DNA of 18,298 bases from the NCBI GenBank assembly GCA_038214535.1, contig JBBQRS010000094.1, positions 1 through 18,298 on the forward strand. The letters are read 5' to 3'. This document shows, in pieces, positions 1-6,003 of this stretch. The notes beneath the pieces are model-generated. The model had not been told where the DNA came from, made no database searches, and worked only from the letters and a program-made list of their open reading frames with translations. Position numbers and translations under genes: made by a program. The stretch comes from JBBQRS01 sp038214535 (GTDB taxonomy: Bacteria; Chloroflexota; Anaerolineae; CG2-30-64-16). Numbering within the stretch: position 1 is the stretch's first letter; every line of letters starts with the position of its first letter.

Positions 1-1
1 A

Positions 2-97
2 CGCCTGACTGAGATCATCGAATACGACAAACACGGTTACAATAAAGCTGGCATCCATGGCGGCTTCCTCCGGAACGTATCGGTTTTCTTAACCTAA
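2..97 (+). CDS. C-terminal fragment of an unrecognised protein (runs off left edge)
   Basis: An open frame enters from the left edge, reads 31 codons and ends at TAA (95-97). The peptide ends ...GGFLRNVSVFLT and begins LTEIIEYDKHGYNKAG, mixed polar/hydrophobic sequence that looks like a real protein tail rather than GC-driven noise. No family is recognisable from so little. A GGCGGCTTC/GAAGCCGCC inverted repeat (59-67 with 107-115) spans its end and could act as a weak transcription end. It could be chance; the missing upstream sequence would decide. Confidence 0.35.
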   Translation, partial: RLTEIIEYDKHGYNKAGIHGGFLRNVSVFLT

Positions 98-186
98 TGT
101 TTCCTGAGAAGCCGCCGGACGCCAAATTAGCAATCACGGTAGTCTGTTTTGTTGTGCTACTGTGCGGATGGGCCAACATGGATACG

Positions 187-271
187 GGCCAACACGGATT
201 ACTCCCGCTGCTCATCCGTGAATCCGTGTTTTTCTAATCCGTGTGAGTTCACCGCGCCATCCGTGTTGGCC
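187..271. repeat. Inverted repeat, GGCCAACACGGAT arms
   Basis: A perfect 13-bp inverted repeat pairs 187-199 with 259-271. The loop holds further ATCCGTG-type words (around 214-245), so the region is a small cluster of the same motif in both orientations. It fills the gap before the metallo-hydrolase promoter. Function is unknown; it looks like dispersed intergenic repeat material. Confidence 0.7.
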
Positions 272-284
272 GCGTCTGTGTTGA

Positions 285-313
285 TTGACAGCGTCCCACC
301 AGTGGGGTATAGT
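285..313 (+). promoter_or_regulatory. Housekeeping-type promoter for the MBL-fold gene
   Basis: TTGACA (285-290), a 17-bp spacer and TATAGT (308-313) match the primary sigma factor consensus. The start codon is 36 bases beyond the -10. Within the spacer CCCAC-CAG-TGGGG is a short inverted repeat that could be an operator; that part is speculative. Confidence 0.7.
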
Positions 314-349
314 TTTAAGTGAAATCTATCACGTAGGGGGTGGGCGGTT

Positions 350-1201
350 ATGACGCTGAACGGGATTACCTGTATCGTGGATAACGCGGTGGAGGCGGGG
401 TCGCGCTGCTGGGGCGAGCACGGCGTGGCGTTCCTGATCGAGACGGCCGCGGGGCATATATTGTTCGACACGGGCAGCAGCGGGACGGTGCTGCTGCACA
501 ACCTCGCCGCGCTGGAGATCGCGCCGGAGTCGCTGGATGCGCTGGCGATCAGCCACGCGCATTACGACCACACGGGTGGGCTGGCGGCGCTGGCGGCGCA
601 CCTGCGCCCGGCGATCCCGCTGTACGCGCATCCCGAATTGCCGCGCGCCCGCTATGCGCGCCGCGCGGCGGACGCGGAACCGGTCTCCATCGGGCTGCCG
701 TTCGCGCCGGAGCTGCTGGAGGGGGCCGTGACGCTGCACCTCAGCGCCGCGCCGCAGGAGATCATGCCGGGGCTGTGGACGACGGGGGAGATCACGCCGC
801 GCGCCGAGCCGGAAGGACGCAGCGCGTCGCACGGGGTGCTGGAGGGCGGCGCGTGGCAGCCCGACCCGTATCGCGACGACATGAGCCTGGTGGCCGAGAC
901 GAGCGACGGGCTGGTCTTGATTTGCGGGTGTTGCCACGCGGGGCTGCTCAACACCTTAGCCCACGTGGCGCGCGTCTTCGGGGGGCCGGTGCATACGATC
1001 ATCGGCGGGACGCACCTGGGCGGGGCCGACGCCGCGCAGCTCGCACGCGTGGCCGAGGCGTTAGCGGGGCTGCCGGGGCTGCGACACGTTTATCTGAATC
1101 ACTGTTCGGGCCACGCGGCGTATCTTGCGCTGGTGGACGCGCTGGGCGCGGCGGTGGTGCAACCGTTGCCCGCGGGCGCGCGGGTGGGAATTACGAATTA
1201 G
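350..1201 (+). CDS. MBL-fold metallo-hydrolase, DHPS-like subgroup
   Basis: A 283-residue protein of the metallo-beta-lactamase fold. The metal motif is SHAHYDHTGG (H69, H71, D73, H74), preceded by the FDTGSSG strand (residues 39-45). Later ligand candidates are H196 in CGCCHAG, H222 in GGTHLGG and H251 in LNHCSGH. This order, with the late GGTHL and NHCSGH motifs, resembles the subgroup annotated as 7,8-dihydropterin-6-methyl-aminobenzene-phosphate synthase-like; the true substrate cannot be read from sequence. No signal peptide, so probably cytoplasmic. The ATG start follows a purine-rich AGGGGG tract and lies 36 bases after the promoter -10. The last codons and the TAG stop (GITN-stop) are written inside a copy of the AATTACGAATT dispersed repeat, so the original C-terminus may have differed. 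Convergent with the haem-binding gene downstream. Confidence 0.9.
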   Translation: MTLNGITCIVDNAVEAGSRCWGEHGVAFLIETAAGHILFDTGSSGTVLLHNLAALEIAPESLDALAISHAHYDHTGGLAALAAHLRPAIPLYAHPELPRARYARRAADAEPVSIGLPFAPELLEGAVTLHLSAAPQEIMPGLWTTGEITPRAEPEGRSASHGVLEGGAWQPDPYRDDMSLVAETSDGLVLICGCCHAGLLNTLAHVARVFGGPVHTIIGGTHLGGADAAQLARVAEALAGLPGLRHVYLNHCSGHAAYLALVDALGAAVVQPLPAGARVGITN

Positions 1202-1360
1202 GCAGGGGCGCGGAGGAGCAGAGGGGCAGAGGAGCGGAGGAGAGCGGGAGTACACACCTCGCGGACTGCGCCTCCTCAGATGCGCCGCGCGCCGGGGGTG
1301 CGGAGGAGCGGAGGGAACTAGGAATTACGATAGGTCACCTGCCCCAATTCGTAATTCCTA
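1187..1360. repeat. Inverted AATTACGAATT repeats between convergent genes
   Basis: GGAATTACGAATT (1187-1199) is perfectly inverted at 1346-1358. A second tight hairpin pairs TAGGAATTACGA (1319-1330) with 1349-1360 around an 18-base loop. The stop codons of both convergent genes (TAG at 1199-1201 on +; TAG at 1360-1358 on -) lie inside these repeats. The structure could serve as a two-way terminator. Between the arms, 1207-1284 holds GC-rich GAGGAGC repeats whose inverted partner is at 2037-2073. Confidence 0.75.
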
Positions 1361-1822
1361 ATTTTCCCTCTCGCTCTCCCCCCCACTCAGCGGCACGCCC
1401 AGCGTCTTCGCCAGCCCCTGCGCCAGTTGCAGCTTCTCATCCGCGGTGAGCCGCGCCGTCTTGTGTATCAGCAAGTACTGCGCCGGCGGCATCTCGCCCG
1501 ACTGGACCACGCGGGGGACGTCGTCCAACTCACCGCGCGTCGCGCCCCAATCGGAGAAATTCAGATAAGACCGGCCTTCCTCCACATCACGCGCCACCAA
1601 CCACGACGCCGGCGCAACATTGCTGTAAACCGGCCAGATCACTTCGTTGCTATGACAATCGAAGCAGGCGCGCTGCGCCAGGGCGCGTGTCTGCGGCGAG
1701 TCCCACGCCGGCTCCGAGACCACCGGCGGGTTGGTGTGGTCATGCCCGTAGGGAATGATCTGGGCGATCACGAACAACGCGATCACAGCGATGCCGCCAT
1801 AGAGCAAGATTTTCTTCAGCAT
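1358..1822 (-). CDS. Membrane-anchored haem-binding (CxxCH) protein, Haem_bd type
   Basis: A 154-residue protein with an N-terminal membrane anchor or uncleaved signal (about residues 4-24, MLKKILLYGG then a hydrophobic run). It has a c-type haem attachment motif CFDCH (53-57) and a downstream SGEMPP motif (M111) that is the likely axial ligand. The surrounding SNEVIWPVYSNVAPASWLVARDV and YLLIHKTARLT segments match the Haem_bd domain family. It probably sits on the outer face of the membrane as a monohaem electron-transfer or sensing protein; the role is not established. The ATG at 1822 is chosen over an upstream in-frame start at 1945 because it is preceded by AAAGGA at good spacing and begins the signal-like segment. 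Its stop codon comes from an AATTACGAATT repeat. Confidence 0.85.
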   Translation of the reverse strand: MLKKILLYGGIAVIALFVIAQIIPYGHDHTNPPVVSEPAWDSPQTRALAQRACFDCHSNEVIWPVYSNVAPASWLVARDVEEGRSYLNFSDWGATRGELDDVPRVVQSGEMPPAQYLLIHKTARLTADEKLQLAQGLAKTLGVPLSGGESEREN

Positions 1823-2036
1823 ACCGAATCCTTTCAGGCCGCAAATGTTTTGCACGCGCGGGTTTGCGGGCGGCCCTGCGTATCCGGGGTGGGGCCGGGC
1901 GAGGTCGTCTGGCAGGGGTGCAAACCCAACTGCGTGAGCATACACCCGCCGGACGCGGGGGGCAAATCGGGGGGGCGAGGGGACCAGGCCCTCGGTACTT
2001 CACCCGCCCTCTCACTCCCTTGCGCCTTCGCCCGTT

Positions 2037-2080
2037 CGCATCTGAGGATGCTCACTCCTCTGCTCCTCCGCGCCTCCGCG
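2037..2080. repeat. GC-rich GAGGAGC dispersed repeat, inverted partner of 1208-1284
   Basis: A 17-bp word (GCGCGGAGGAGCAGAGG) at 1208-1224 recurs inverted at 2057-2073. CCTCAGATGCG at 1274-1284 likewise recurs inverted at 2037-2047. The two copies bracket the haem-binding gene. The rest of 1823-2082 is GC-rich intergenic sequence without a gene I can support. No clear promoter for the haem-binding gene was found in it. Confidence 0.6.
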
Positions 2081-2082
2081 AC

Positions 2083-2343
2083 CTAACCCTGGTTGCGCGG
2101 GTGCCGCCGCGCGGCGCGCTCATTGCCGTGTTTATAGTTGCCGGTGACGCGCGCCATCGCTTGCTGCGCCTCCGCAAAGCCGGTTTCCGCCCGCGCCAAG
2201 AAATCCGCCGCGGCCGCGCCGCGCAAGACGGCGGCCACGCGGCCCCGATGCCGGATCTCAACCTCGCCGCTCTTCCTGACCCGGTAGGCGAATCCGAGGT
2301 CCGCGCCCTCCTCGTTCGGCGACGATCCGACGGATGGTCCCAT
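2083..2343 (-). CDS. Small uncharacterised protein (86 aa)
   Basis: An 86-residue soluble protein. The segment VRKSGEVEIRHRGRVAAVLRG followed by a helix (AAADFLARAETGFAEAQQAMARVTGNYKHGNERAA) gives a short beta-strand pair plus helix, ending in a basic tail. It reads like a conserved small protein, and I have the impression of similar short proteins in Chloroflexota, but no function is known to me. The ATG at 2343 is preferred to an in-frame start at 2481 because AGGGAG lies just upstream and the extra N-terminal sequence looks like untranslated repeat material. No partner gene overlaps it; it ends close to the repeat block at 2037-2080. Confidence 0.6.
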   Translation of the reverse strand: MGPSVGSSPNEEGADLGFAYRVRKSGEVEIRHRGRVAAVLRGAAAADFLARAETGFAEAQQAMARVTGNYKHGNERAARRHPRNQG

Positions 2344-2551
2344 AACGGCGATTACTCCCTGGTCAGATTTGTGTGTGATGTCGGCGCTCTCGCCAACCAG
2401 TGTAGCAGCGTCAGCCGCCCACGCCAAACCCGGTCGGGCGCAGGATGGTAGGAACGTCTTGCCCCTACGTCCACATGACAAAGTAACCGACCATCCGCCA
2501 TCCGCTATCAGCCACCGCGCTATCCACCCATTCGTAATTTCTCCGCGCTTG

Positions 2552-2560
2552 TGTTATCAT
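2552..2560 (+). promoter_or_regulatory. Possible extended -10 for the DUF4332 gene
   Basis: TGTTATCAT fits the extended -10 pattern TG-N-TATNAT, 61 bases before the ATG at 2622. No good -35 is present (best TTCGTA at 2531-2536). The rest of the gap 2344-2621 shows no gene, only a lone ATTCGTAATT repeat core near 2530. Confidence 0.3.
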
Positions 2561-2621
2561 CGTGCTGAATGGTCGTCGCATTTGCGCGCCATCCGTCTCT
2601 TGTTCTCGCGGAGGTTTTTTT

Positions 2622-4124
2622 ATGGAGTTCCTCATCGGTCTGCTGCTCGTCGGCCTCGGCCTGGTTGCGGTCTTCTTCGGCTACCGCTTCTTCCGCATCC
2701 TGCTGCCCTTCTTCGGCGGCATCGCGGGCTTCATCATCGCCGCCAACCTGTTCCCCAACAGCTTCGTGCTGTCCCTCATCGTCGGCGTCGTCATCGGCAT
2801 CCTGCTGGCGCTCTTCGCCTACCAGGCGTGGAGCGTCCTCTTCACGATCAGCGGCGTCATCGCCGGCGCATCGTTCGGCGCGGCCATCGCGAACACGCTC
2901 AACCTCTGGAACTGGGTAAGCTGGCTCCTGGTGATCGGCATGGCGGTCGTGGTTGGCTGGCTCGTCTGGAAATTCCGCGACGAGATGGTCATCGTCATCA
3001 CCGCGCTCGCGGGCGCCAGTCTCGTCTCCGACGGCCTCGTCCGCATGTTCGGCGAAGGCACGTTCCGCACCCTGCTCTGGTGGATCGTCTTCTTCGCCCT
3101 CGCCGCGCTGGGCATCGTCTTCCAGTGGGGCCGCTGGCTGCGCTACAACTGGTACCGCGACCTGGGCCGCAATGTTGACGCCGCCATCACCAGCGCCGCC
3201 GCCACCGACGCGCTCGCCAAATCGCGCGCCGCCGCGGCGCCCGCCGTTTCGACCGGCGCTGCCGTCGCGACGGATGCGGCCGGGGCCGCCACGGCTGCCG
3301 CCGCCGAAGCGAAACGCAAAGCCGCCGCCGCCGCGGCGACATCCCAACTCGAAGCCGATGCCGCCGCCGCCAAACTGAGGGCCGATCAGGCCGCCGCCGC
3401 GCGCGAGGCTGACCTGGCCGCCGCGCAGTTGAAGGCCGACCAGGCCGCCATCGCGCGTGAGGTGGATGCAGCCGGCGCCGAGGCTGGGCGCGAGGCCGAC
3501 ATCGCCACGACCAGGCTGCAAACCGACGCCGTTGAGATTACCGACGACATTGCCGAAGTCGCCGACAATGCCAACGATGCCGTGGTCGTCATCAGCGACA
3601 CCACCGCCGCCACCGCCGTCGCCCTGGGTGGCGCGGACGCGCTCACGCCCGCCGAGAAGCTCGCGGCGCTCAACGCGCACCTTGACACGCTGCTCAACGC
3701 CGAAGGCGACCGCTCGAACCTGCATCAGCCGGTGGACTACCTGAAGGATATCAACCCGGCGGAGGCCGCGCAACTCAAGGGCGACGCCGTCGTGATCGTC
3801 GTGGACGTCCTGCGCCGCGGCGCCACCCAACAGGGCCGCGCGCAGATGGCGAAGACCACCGGCGTCCCCGAAACCACCATCCTCAAGTGGGTCAATTTTG
3901 CCGATCTGCTCCGCATCCAGGGCGTCGGCGCAGTTTACGCCCGCCTGCTCGAAGCCGTCGGGGTGGACACCGTCGTCGAACTGGCGCAGCGCAACCCGGT
4001 CAACCTGCACGCCAAACTGGTGGAAGTCAACGCCGCGCAGAAGCTCTCCGACCGCGAGCCCAGCCAGGAGGAAGTGACGAACTGGATCGCCCAGGCGAAA
4101 GACCTGCCGCGGGTCATTGAGTAG
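2622..4124 (+). CDS. Multi-pass membrane protein with Ala-rich linker and C-terminal DUF4332 helix-hairpin-helix domain
   Basis: A 500-residue, three-part protein. Residues 1-170 form about six to seven closely spaced membrane segments with Gly-rich turns (FFGYRFFRILLPFFGGIAGF, LIVGVVIGILLALFAYQAW), like the DUF4203/TMEM198-type membrane domain. Residues 185-340 are very Ala-rich with regular Lys/Arg/Glu/Asp, probably a long helix or coiled coil. Residues about 385-497 match DUF4332: tandem helix-hairpin-helix-like units (LLRIQGVGAVYARLLEAVGVDTVVELA) often linked to nucleic-acid or protein binding. The ATG at 2622 follows GCGGAGG at 7 bases and begins directly with the first membrane helix; an upstream in-frame start at 2562 lacks this. 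Topology would place the DUF4332 part in the cytoplasm or outside depending on helix number. Single-gene unit, followed by a strong terminator. Confidence 0.85.
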   Translation: MEFLIGLLLVGLGLVAVFFGYRFFRILLPFFGGIAGFIIAANLFPNSFVLSLIVGVVIGILLALFAYQAWSVLFTISGVIAGASFGAAIANTLNLWNWVSWLLVIGMAVVVGWLVWKFRDEMVIVITALAGASLVSDGLVRMFGEGTFRTLLWWIVFFALAALGIVFQWGRWLRYNWYRDLGRNVDAAITSAAATDALAKSRAAAAPAVSTGAAVATDAAGAATAAAAEAKRKAAAAAATSQLEADAAAAKLRADQAAAAREADLAAAQLKADQAAIAREVDAAGAEAGREADIATTRLQTDAVEITDDIAEVADNANDAVVVISDTTAATAVALGGADALTPAEKLAALNAHLDTLLNAEGDRSNLHQPVDYLKDINPAEAAQLKGDAVVIVVDVLRRGATQQGRAQMAKTTGVPETTILKWVNFADLLRIQGVGAVYARLLEAVGVDTVVELAQRNPVNLHAKLVEVNAAQKLSDREPSQEEVTNWIAQAKDLPRVIE

Positions 4125-4142
4125 TAGGGAGTAGGGAGTAGG

Positions 4143-4178
4143 CGCTCCGGCGGTGAATTTCACCACCGGAGCGTTTTT
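4143..4178 (+). terminator. Intrinsic terminator after the DUF4332 gene
   Basis: CGCTCCGGCGGTG (4143-4155), a 5-base loop and CACCACCGGAGCG (4161-4173) pair at 12 of 13 positions and run into TTTTT (4174-4178). It lies 18 bases after the stop. Confidence 0.9.
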
Positions 4179-4251
4179 GTTGTGCGTGGTCCAAACCCTG
4201 CGCGGCGCATCTGACGCCATTTCGTGGCGTGCTGACTCCGCGGGGAAGTGG

Positions 4252-4290
4252 TTCCTTGTTTCCTTATCCCTTGTTTCCTTGTCTACTTGC
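4252..4290. repeat. CCTTGTTTCCTT direct repeats before the tetR promoter
   Basis: CCTTGTTTCCTT occurs at 4254 and again at 4269, continuing into GTCTACTTGCC. The same word set recurs at 14151-14211 upstream of dinB, partly inverted. This is a dispersed repeat, here ending 15 bases before a -35 box. The rest of 4179-4304 holds no gene. Confidence 0.6.
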
Positions 4291-4304
4291 CTCCCCGCCC
4301 CAAC

Positions 4305-4332
4305 TTGACACCCACCCCGGACGCGCTATAAT
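4305..4332 (+). promoter_or_regulatory. Consensus promoter of the tetR-ABC operon
   Basis: TTGACA (4305-4310), a 16-bp spacer and TATAAT (4327-4332) are both perfect consensus hexamers, so this promoter should be strong unless repressed. The predicted start of transcription (about 4339) falls inside the operator palindrome. Confidence 0.85.
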
Positions 4333-4364
4333 GTGACTGACCGGTCATATGACCGCATAGTCAC
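4333..4364. promoter_or_regulatory. 32-bp palindromic operator, likely TetR autoregulation site
   Basis: The core CGGTCATATGACCG (4342-4355) is a perfect 14-bp palindrome. Flanking GTGACT (4333-4338) and AGTCAC (4359-4364) pair around the same centre, with three unpaired positions on each side between. The site begins directly after the -10 and covers the predicted transcription start, where a bound repressor would block initiation. TetR proteins commonly control their own operon from such sites; binding itself is inferred. Confidence 0.8.
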
Positions 4365-4375
4365 ATGGGGGTGTG

Positions 4376-5095
4376 ATGCCGAAGCAAACCTTCTTCAACC
4401 TGCCCGACGACAAGCGCGAGCAAATTGTCCAGGTCGCGATTGACGAGTTCGCCGACAACGACTACGACCACGTCTCGATCTCGCGCATCGTCGCGCGCGC
4501 GGGTATCGCCAAGGGCAGCTTCTATCAATATTTCGACGACAAAGAAGACCTCTACGGCTACCTGATCGGGCTGCTGAGCGAGGCCAAGCGCCGGTACATG
4601 TCGCTGGACCAGCCCGACCCGACGCACAGCGGCATCTTCGCCTATCTGCGGTGGACGGTGGAGGCCGGCCTGGGGTTCGAGCTGGCCTTCCCGCGCCTGA
4701 CCAAAGTCGGGCTGAGCGCCCTGAGCTATAGCGGGTTCCCTACCTCCATTGATGCGCAGATTCACGCGGCCACGCAGGGGTTCTATCAGCAACTGGTCGA
4801 AACGGGCCAGCGCCAGGGCGACATCGCCCCCGACCTGGATCCGAAGCTCGCCGCGGTGATCTTCGAGGCCGTGCTGACCGCCGCCGGGCATTACGTCATG
4901 GAGCAGGTCTTGCACGCGGATGCGCACGGGAGTGCGCACTACGAGCAAGAGCACGCGGGCGACCGGTTAATTATGGAACACCCCGCGGTCAAGGAACTCT
5001 TCGCGCGCACGATGGATATTTTGGAGCACGGCATGGGGAACCGGGCGGCGCTGCCACCGCCAAACGAAAAACAGCAAGCGGAATTGGAGTCATAA
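4376..5095 (+). CDS. TetR/AcrR-family transcriptional regulator
   Basis: A 239-residue repressor. The N-terminal helix-turn-helix is clear: KREQIVQVAIDEFADNDYDHVSISRIVARAGIAKGSFYQYFDDKEDLY (about residues 13-60), including the typical GSFYQYF recognition helix end. The C-terminal ligand/dimer domain is variable, so the inducer cannot be named. ATG at 4376 is chosen; GTG at 4373 is in frame just before it, and a GGGG tract lies immediately upstream. A consensus promoter and palindrome sit 12-71 bases upstream, suggesting self-repression. Its TAA overlaps the ATG of the ABC ATPase gene (TAATG), indicating translational coupling: the regulator and the exporter it probably controls are made from one message. 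A drug or toxic-lipid efflux system is the natural reading, inferred from context. Confidence 0.92.
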   Translation: MPKQTFFNLPDDKREQIVQVAIDEFADNDYDHVSISRIVARAGIAKGSFYQYFDDKEDLYGYLIGLLSEAKRRYMSLDQPDPTHSGIFAYLRWTVEAGLGFELAFPRLTKVGLSALSYSGFPTSIDAQIHAATQGFYQQLVETGQRQGDIAPDLDPKLAAVIFEAVLTAAGHYVMEQVLHADAHGSAHYEQEHAGDRLIMEHPAVKELFARTMDILEHGMGNRAALPPPNEKQQAELES

Positions 5096-5835
5096 TGTCT
5101 CTCATCCAGGCGGAGAACCTCACCAAAGTCTATGGCGCGGGCGACACGGCGATCGTCGCGCTGGATCACGTCAACTTGAGCGTCGCGCCGGGCGAATGCG
5201 TCGCGGTGATGGGGCCGAGCGGCTGCGGCAAGTCCACGCTGCTGCACCTGCTCGGCGGGCTGGATCGCCCCACCGAGGGGAACGTCAGCATTGACGGACA
5301 GTTGCTTGCGGGCATGCCCGACAAGGAGCTGACGCAGTTGCGCCGGCGCAAAATCGGGTTTGTGTTCCAGTTCTTCAACCTCATCCCGATCATGTCCTCG
5401 GTCGAAAATGCGGCGCTGCCGCTGATTCTCGACGGCGGCAACTCGGCCCAGGCGAAGGCGAAGGCGACCGAGTGGCTGACCCGCGTCGGGCTGGGCCACC
5501 GTCTGGCCGGCCGGCCCGATCAACTGTCGCAGGGCCAGCAACAGCGGGTTGCGATTGCGCGCGCCCTCATCACCGACCCCGCGCTGGTGCTGGCCGACGA
5601 ACCGACCGGCAACCTCGACAGCAAGGCTGCCGACGAGATCGCCGGTCTGTTGCGCCAGGTTTCCAAAGAATGGGGGCGCGCGGTGCTGATGGTGACGCAC
5701 GACCCGCGCATTGCCGCGTACGCGGATCGTATTGTCTTTCTCAAAGACGGCAAGATCGTGAACGAGTCGCGCCTCAACGGCGACGACGCCGACAATGCTG
5801 CCGTGGTCGCGCAAATGGTGCTGGTGAATGCGTAG
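5095..5835 (+). CDS. ABC transporter ATP-binding protein (MacB/LolD-type)
   Basis: A 246-residue ATPase with all expected motifs: Walker A GPSGCGKST (40-48), Q-loop Q92, signature LSQGQ (144-148; LSQGQ rather than LSGGQ), Walker B ALVLADEP (163-170) with E169, and the switch histidine H202 in VTHDP. Its length and the early FFNLIP segment fit the MacB/LolD/FtsE group that pairs with FtsX-type permeases. It powers the permease encoded next, by ATP-driven conformational coupling rather than classical import. Start overlaps the tetR stop by one base, with GGAG upstream. The gap to the permease (168 bases) is filled by two hairpin repeats that may lower read-through or tune the ATPase/permease ratio. 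Confidence 0.95.
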   Translation: MSLIQAENLTKVYGAGDTAIVALDHVNLSVAPGECVAVMGPSGCGKSTLLHLLGGLDRPTEGNVSIDGQLLAGMPDKELTQLRRRKIGFVFQFFNLIPIMSSVENAALPLILDGGNSAQAKAKATEWLTRVGLGHRLAGRPDQLSQGQQQRVAIARALITDPALVLADEPTGNLDSKAADEIAGLLRQVSKEWGRAVLMVTHDPRIAAYADRIVFLKDGKIVNESRLNGDDADNAAVVAQMVLVNA

Positions 5836-5852
5836 GGGCCGCGTCCCCCTTC

Positions 5853-5963
5853 GTAGTCGCGGCTTTAGCCGCGGGGGGCCGTACAGCGGCTAAAGCCGCG
5901 ACTACAAAGAATATCGCCCAACCATCTTCGTAGTCGCAGGACAGCGGCTAAAGCCGTGACTAC
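5853..5963. repeat. GGCTTTAGCC palindromes between ATPase and permease genes
   Basis: Element 1 is complete: left arm 5853-5872 (GTAGTCGCGGCTTTAGCCGC), 13-base loop, right arm 5886-5905. Element 2 (5930-5963) has only GTAGTCGC of its left arm fused almost directly to a right arm (5944-5963), an internal deletion. They are joined by the family's conserved spacer (ATCGCCCAACCATCTTC). The hairpins lie inside an operon and would be present in the mRNA. Confidence 0.9.
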
Positions 5964-6003
5964 AAAGAGTAGAACGAATTCTCAGTTCATCTGAGGTGTA
6001 TTG

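Noticed and set aside
98..349. Small RNA or riboswitch before the metallo-hydrolase
   Set aside because: The only structure is a simple repeat-type inversion upstream of the promoter, so it would not be in the leader transcript.
1427..2086. Plus-strand open frames opposite the haem-binding gene and its upstream gap
   Set aside because: Arg/His-rich shadow translations; the minus strand carries the CxxCH domain.
2520..4220. Antisense open frame of about 566 codons opposite the DUF4332 gene
   Set aside because: Gly/Asp/Glu-rich mirror of an Ala-rich coding region; no ribosome site and it crosses the terminator.
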